A DNA stretch of 64,000 nt, taken from the NCBI RefSeq assembly GCF_003028575.1, contig NZ_PYUD01000001.1, positions 496,001 through 560,000 of the forward strand, written 5' to 3'. Source of the DNA: Halomonas urumqiensis. GTDB taxonomy: Bacteria > Pseudomonadota > Gammaproteobacteria > Pseudomonadales > Halomonadaceae. Within the stretch, counting starts at the first letter, position 1; every line of letters begins with the position of its first letter. A model generated the notes under the pieces. That model had not been told where the DNA came from, did not search any database, and was given only the letters and a program-made list of their open reading frames with translations. The translations under genes were made by a program, and so were the position numbers. Below are positions 61,779-64,000 of the stretch, in pieces.

Positions 61779-62920
61779 GCAATCATCCGCTGGCGTTTGT
61801 CTCGCTGGCGGGCCAGTGCCCAGCGCACGTGCTCGCGGACAAGCGCCGAAGGGTAGGGCAGGCGTGCCATCAGCGCCGCTTCCACCGCCTCGCTCCAGGG
61901 CGCGTTGCCAAGCCCCACGGCGAGGTTGCGTAACCAGCGCGCATACCCGATGCGGCGAATCGGGCTGCCGGCGGTCTTGGCGAGGAACTCCTCTTCGCTC
62001 CACGCGAACAGTGACAGCAGGCTGGCGCGGTCCAGGTCATGGCGCGGGGCGAAATCGGCCTCGGCGGAAATGCGCGTGAAGCGCGTGAACGGGCACACCA
62101 GCTGGCAGTCATCGCAGCCGAATACCCGGTTGCCCATTGCCTCGCGGAATTCCTCGGGGATGCTGCCGTGCAGTTCGATGGTCAGGTAGGAGATGCAACG
62201 CCTGGCATCCACCACCCGATCCTCGACGATGGCATCGGTGGGGCAGGCACTTCGACAGGCGCTGCAACTGCCGCAATGGTCGCCTTCGAAGGGTGGGTCC
62301 ACCGGCAGCGGCAGGTCGGTGTAGAGCTCGCCGAGGAAGAACAGCGAGCCGGCTTTGGGGTTGAGCAGCATGGCATTCTTGCCGAACCAGCCAAGCCCCG
62401 CCTTGCGGGCCAATGCGCGCTCCATCACCGGTGCGGAATCCACGAAGGCGCGGTAGCCGATGGGGCCCACCTCGGCCTCGATCTGCCGGGCGAGCCTGGC
62501 CAGGCGCTTGCGCATCAGCTTGTGGTAGTCGCGCCCGGTGGCGTAGCGCGAGACATAGGCACGCTCCGGTTGACCCAGTACCTTGGTGGTTTCCACTTCG
62601 GCAGGCAGGTAATCGAGGCGCACGCTGATCACCCGCAGGGTGCCGGGTTCGAGTTCCGCTGGGCGGGTGCGCTTGGTGCCATGCTTGGCCATGAAGCCCA
62701 TCTCGCCATGGTGACCCGCGTCCAGCCAGCGCTGCAGATGCGCCTCGTCTTCCCTCAAGTCGACATCGGTAATGCCGACCTGCTGAAACCCCAGCTCGCG
62801 CCCCCAGGTCTTGATTCGCTGCGCAAGCGCAGTGAGATCCGGTGCATTGCCGGGTCGAGTGACATCAGCACCTATCTCGTTGGCATCGGCGCTGTCAGTA
62901 AATGGCGAATGAACCGTCAT
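61760..62920 (-). CDS. queG: Epoxyqueuosine reductase QueG
   Basis: A 386-residue cobalamin and [4Fe-4S] enzyme that reduces epoxyqueuosine to queuosine in tRNA. Seen: ELGFQQVGITDVDL, FMAKHGTKRTRPAELEPGTLRVISVRLDYLP, AYVSRYATGRDYHKLMRKRLARL, RAFVDSAPVMERALARKAGLGWFGKN, the ferredoxin-like clusters CGSCSACRSACPTDAI and CDDCQLVCPF, and HEAT-like C-terminal repeats. Its last codons are formed by the heptamer repeat. It is divergent from the NAD(P)HX repair gene, as in E. coli. Confidence 0.95.
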   Translation of the reverse strand: MTVHSPFTDSADANEIGADVTRPGNAPDLTALAQRIKTWGRELGFQQVGITDVDLREDEAHLQRWLDAGHHGEMGFMAKHGTKRTRPAELEPGTLRVISVRLDYLPAEVETTKVLGQPERAYVSRYATGRDYHKLMRKRLARLARQIEAEVGPIGYRAFVDSAPVMERALARKAGLGWFGKNAMLLNPKAGSLFFLGELYTDLPLPVDPPFEGDHCGSCSACRSACPTDAIVEDRVVDARRCISYLTIELHGSIPEEFREAMGNRVFGCDDCQLVCPFTRFTRISAEADFAPRHDLDRASLLSLFAWSEEEFLAKTAGSPIRRIGYARWLRNLAVGLGNAPWSEAVEAALMARLPYPSALVREHVRWALARQRDKRQRMIAVSRES

Positions 62921-63099
62921 GATCGAGAAAAAACCACGTAAATGCCTGGGCCTGTACTTGGCGAGGCGGGAAGTTGCTTACACACTCGGTCTTGCATCGA
63001 AATGATCTGGGTGTGGGCTGAGATAAACTTTCAACGTGTTTCGCCAGTTCATCATTAGTGCCTAACATGGTAAAGCAACCGCGTCCCGGGAGACACCGG

Positions 63100-64000
63100 A
63101 TGGCCAACGAAGCAGCAAGTCCGCAATGCACCGCGCTCCACCCATTGTATGGTGCCGACCAGGTGCGCGAACTCGATCGCCGCACCATTGCCGCGGGCAT
63201 GGCGGGGTTCGCATTGATGCAACGCGCCGCCTCCGCGGCGTTTCGGGCGGTGCGCGATACCTGGCCTGACGTACACTCGCTGGCGGTCTTGTGCGGGGGC
63301 GGTAACAACGGCGGAGATGGCCATGTGCTGGCCGCCCTGGCCGCCGCCGAGGGCCTTGACGTGCAGTGGGTCGTGTTGAAACCCGTGGACGAACTCAGCG
63401 GCGATGCCCGGCGTGCCGCCGAGATGGCGAGCGCTGCGGGAGTGGAGGCCGAGCCCTGGCGGCCGGGCATGGCACTGCGTGGCGAACTGCTGGTCGATGC
63501 GCTGCTGGGCACCGGGCTTACCGGCAAGGTGCGCGGCGCTTTCAGCGAGGCGATTGCCGAGATCAATGCCTCGGGCAAGCCGGTGCTGGGCATCGATATC
63601 CCTTCCGGGCTGCATGCCGATAGCGGCGCCGTGCTGGGCGAGGCGGTGCGTGCTACCACCACGGTGACCTTCATCGCCGACAAGCTCGGGTTGCATACCG
63701 GTGCCGCCACCGAGCATGTCGGCACACTCATTTTCGACCCCTTGGGGGTCGACGCCGGGGCCCATGGCGACCTGCCTCCCCTTGCCTGGCAACTCGACGC
63801 CAGGTGGCTGGCACGGCACTTCCCGCCGCGTTCGCGCAATACCCACAAGGGAGATGTCGGCCATGCCATGATTCTGGGGGGCGCGCCGGGGTTCGGCGGT
63901 GCCGCGCTGCTGGCGGCTGAAGCTTGTGCCAGGCTGGGCGCCGGCAAGATCAGCCTTGCCACCGCGCCCGAGCACGTTACGGCAAGCCTGGTTCGCCGCC
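63100..64000 (+). CDS. Bifunctional NAD(P)HX epimerase / ADP-dependent dehydratase, 5' part
   Basis: The first 300 codons of a YjeF-type protein that repairs hydrated NAD(P)H; the gene runs off the window. The N-terminal epimerase domain has ALHPLYGADQVRELDRR, GMAGFALMQRAASAAF, the LCGGGNNGGDGHVLAALA loop, LLVDALLGTGLTGKVRG and VLGIDIPSGLHADSG. The C-terminal kinase-like dehydratase begins around NTHKGDVGHAMILGGAPGFGGAALLAAEAC. GGGAG lies seven bases before ATG 63100; an ATG at 63067 would extend it by 11 residues. Confidence 0.93.
   Translation, partial: MANEAASPQCTALHPLYGADQVRELDRRTIAAGMAGFALMQRAASAAFRAVRDTWPDVHSLAVLCGGGNNGGDGHVLAALAAAEGLDVQWVVLKPVDELSGDARRAAEMASAAGVEAEPWRPGMALRGELLVDALLGTGLTGKVRGAFSEAIAEINASGKPVLGIDIPSGLHADSGAVLGEAVRATTTVTFIADKLGLHTGAATEHVGTLIFDPLGVDAGAHGDLPPLAWQLDARWLARHFPPRSRNTHKGDVGHAMILGGAPGFGGAALLAAEACARLGAGKISLATAPEHVTASLVRR

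Overview
The window is a GC-rich (about 60-66%) piece of a gammaproteobacterial chromosome, most probably from Halomonas or a close relative in the Halomonadaceae. This is inferred from gene content (BCCT and TRAP transporters, a bacterial voltage-gated sodium channel, parE-parC-serB order, efp-epmA, psd-rsgA-orn-queG-nnr order) and from protein similarity recalled from memory. No database search was run.

Layout. Positions 1-31733 are an accessory, catabolic half. Block 1 (1-5011, +): the end of a TRAP permease, a DUF2848 protein, a membrane protein, an old-yellow-enzyme oxidoreductase and the PxpB/PxpC pair. Block 2 (5029-10960, -): an aldehyde dehydrogenase, an AruI-like 2-oxo acid decarboxylase, a YtcJ-type amidohydrolase and a LysR regulator. 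It is divergent from block 3 (11065-17660, +): an AbgB-like M20 hydrolase, a complete TRAP transporter, a CobW-type GTPase and a second LysR regulator. Block 4 (17753-25753): a BCCT transporter divergent from a Rieske oxygenase, aldehyde dehydrogenase, rubredoxin-fused NADH reductase, FAD amine oxidase and cupin, a likely quaternary-amine oxidation system. Block 5 (25993-30736, -): an RpiR regulator with palindromic operators, a TRAP transporter and a hydantoin-racemase-like protein. A MerR regulator remnant lies at its edge.

Positions 30930-64000 are mostly core genes: an M48 lipoprotein, tRNA-Arg(CCT), amidase, cmoM, rsmC, greB, nudF, cpdA, cysDN, cmoAB, pgi, yqiA, parE, parC, serB, a NaChBac-type channel, leuA with a leader peptide, epmB/efp/epmA (EF-P and its lysylation), psd, a rhodanese, rsgA, orn, queG and the start of the NAD(P)HX repair enzyme. 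All three enzymes for wobble uridine cmo5U/mcmo5U modification are present.

The most unusual non-coding feature is a dispersed intergenic repeat of about 100-115 bp. It has three full copies, upstream of and co-oriented with parC, epmB and epmA, and one truncated copy. Each full copy carries two CARGGAUG-like motifs exactly 22 nt apart. The first always sits in a perfect hairpin with an RGGA loop, while the stem sequence differs completely between copies but stays paired. This resembles a pair of CsrA/RsmA binding sites. The other candidate for a new system is the Rieske oxygenase cluster whose apparent electron donor is a rubredoxin-NADH reductase fusion.
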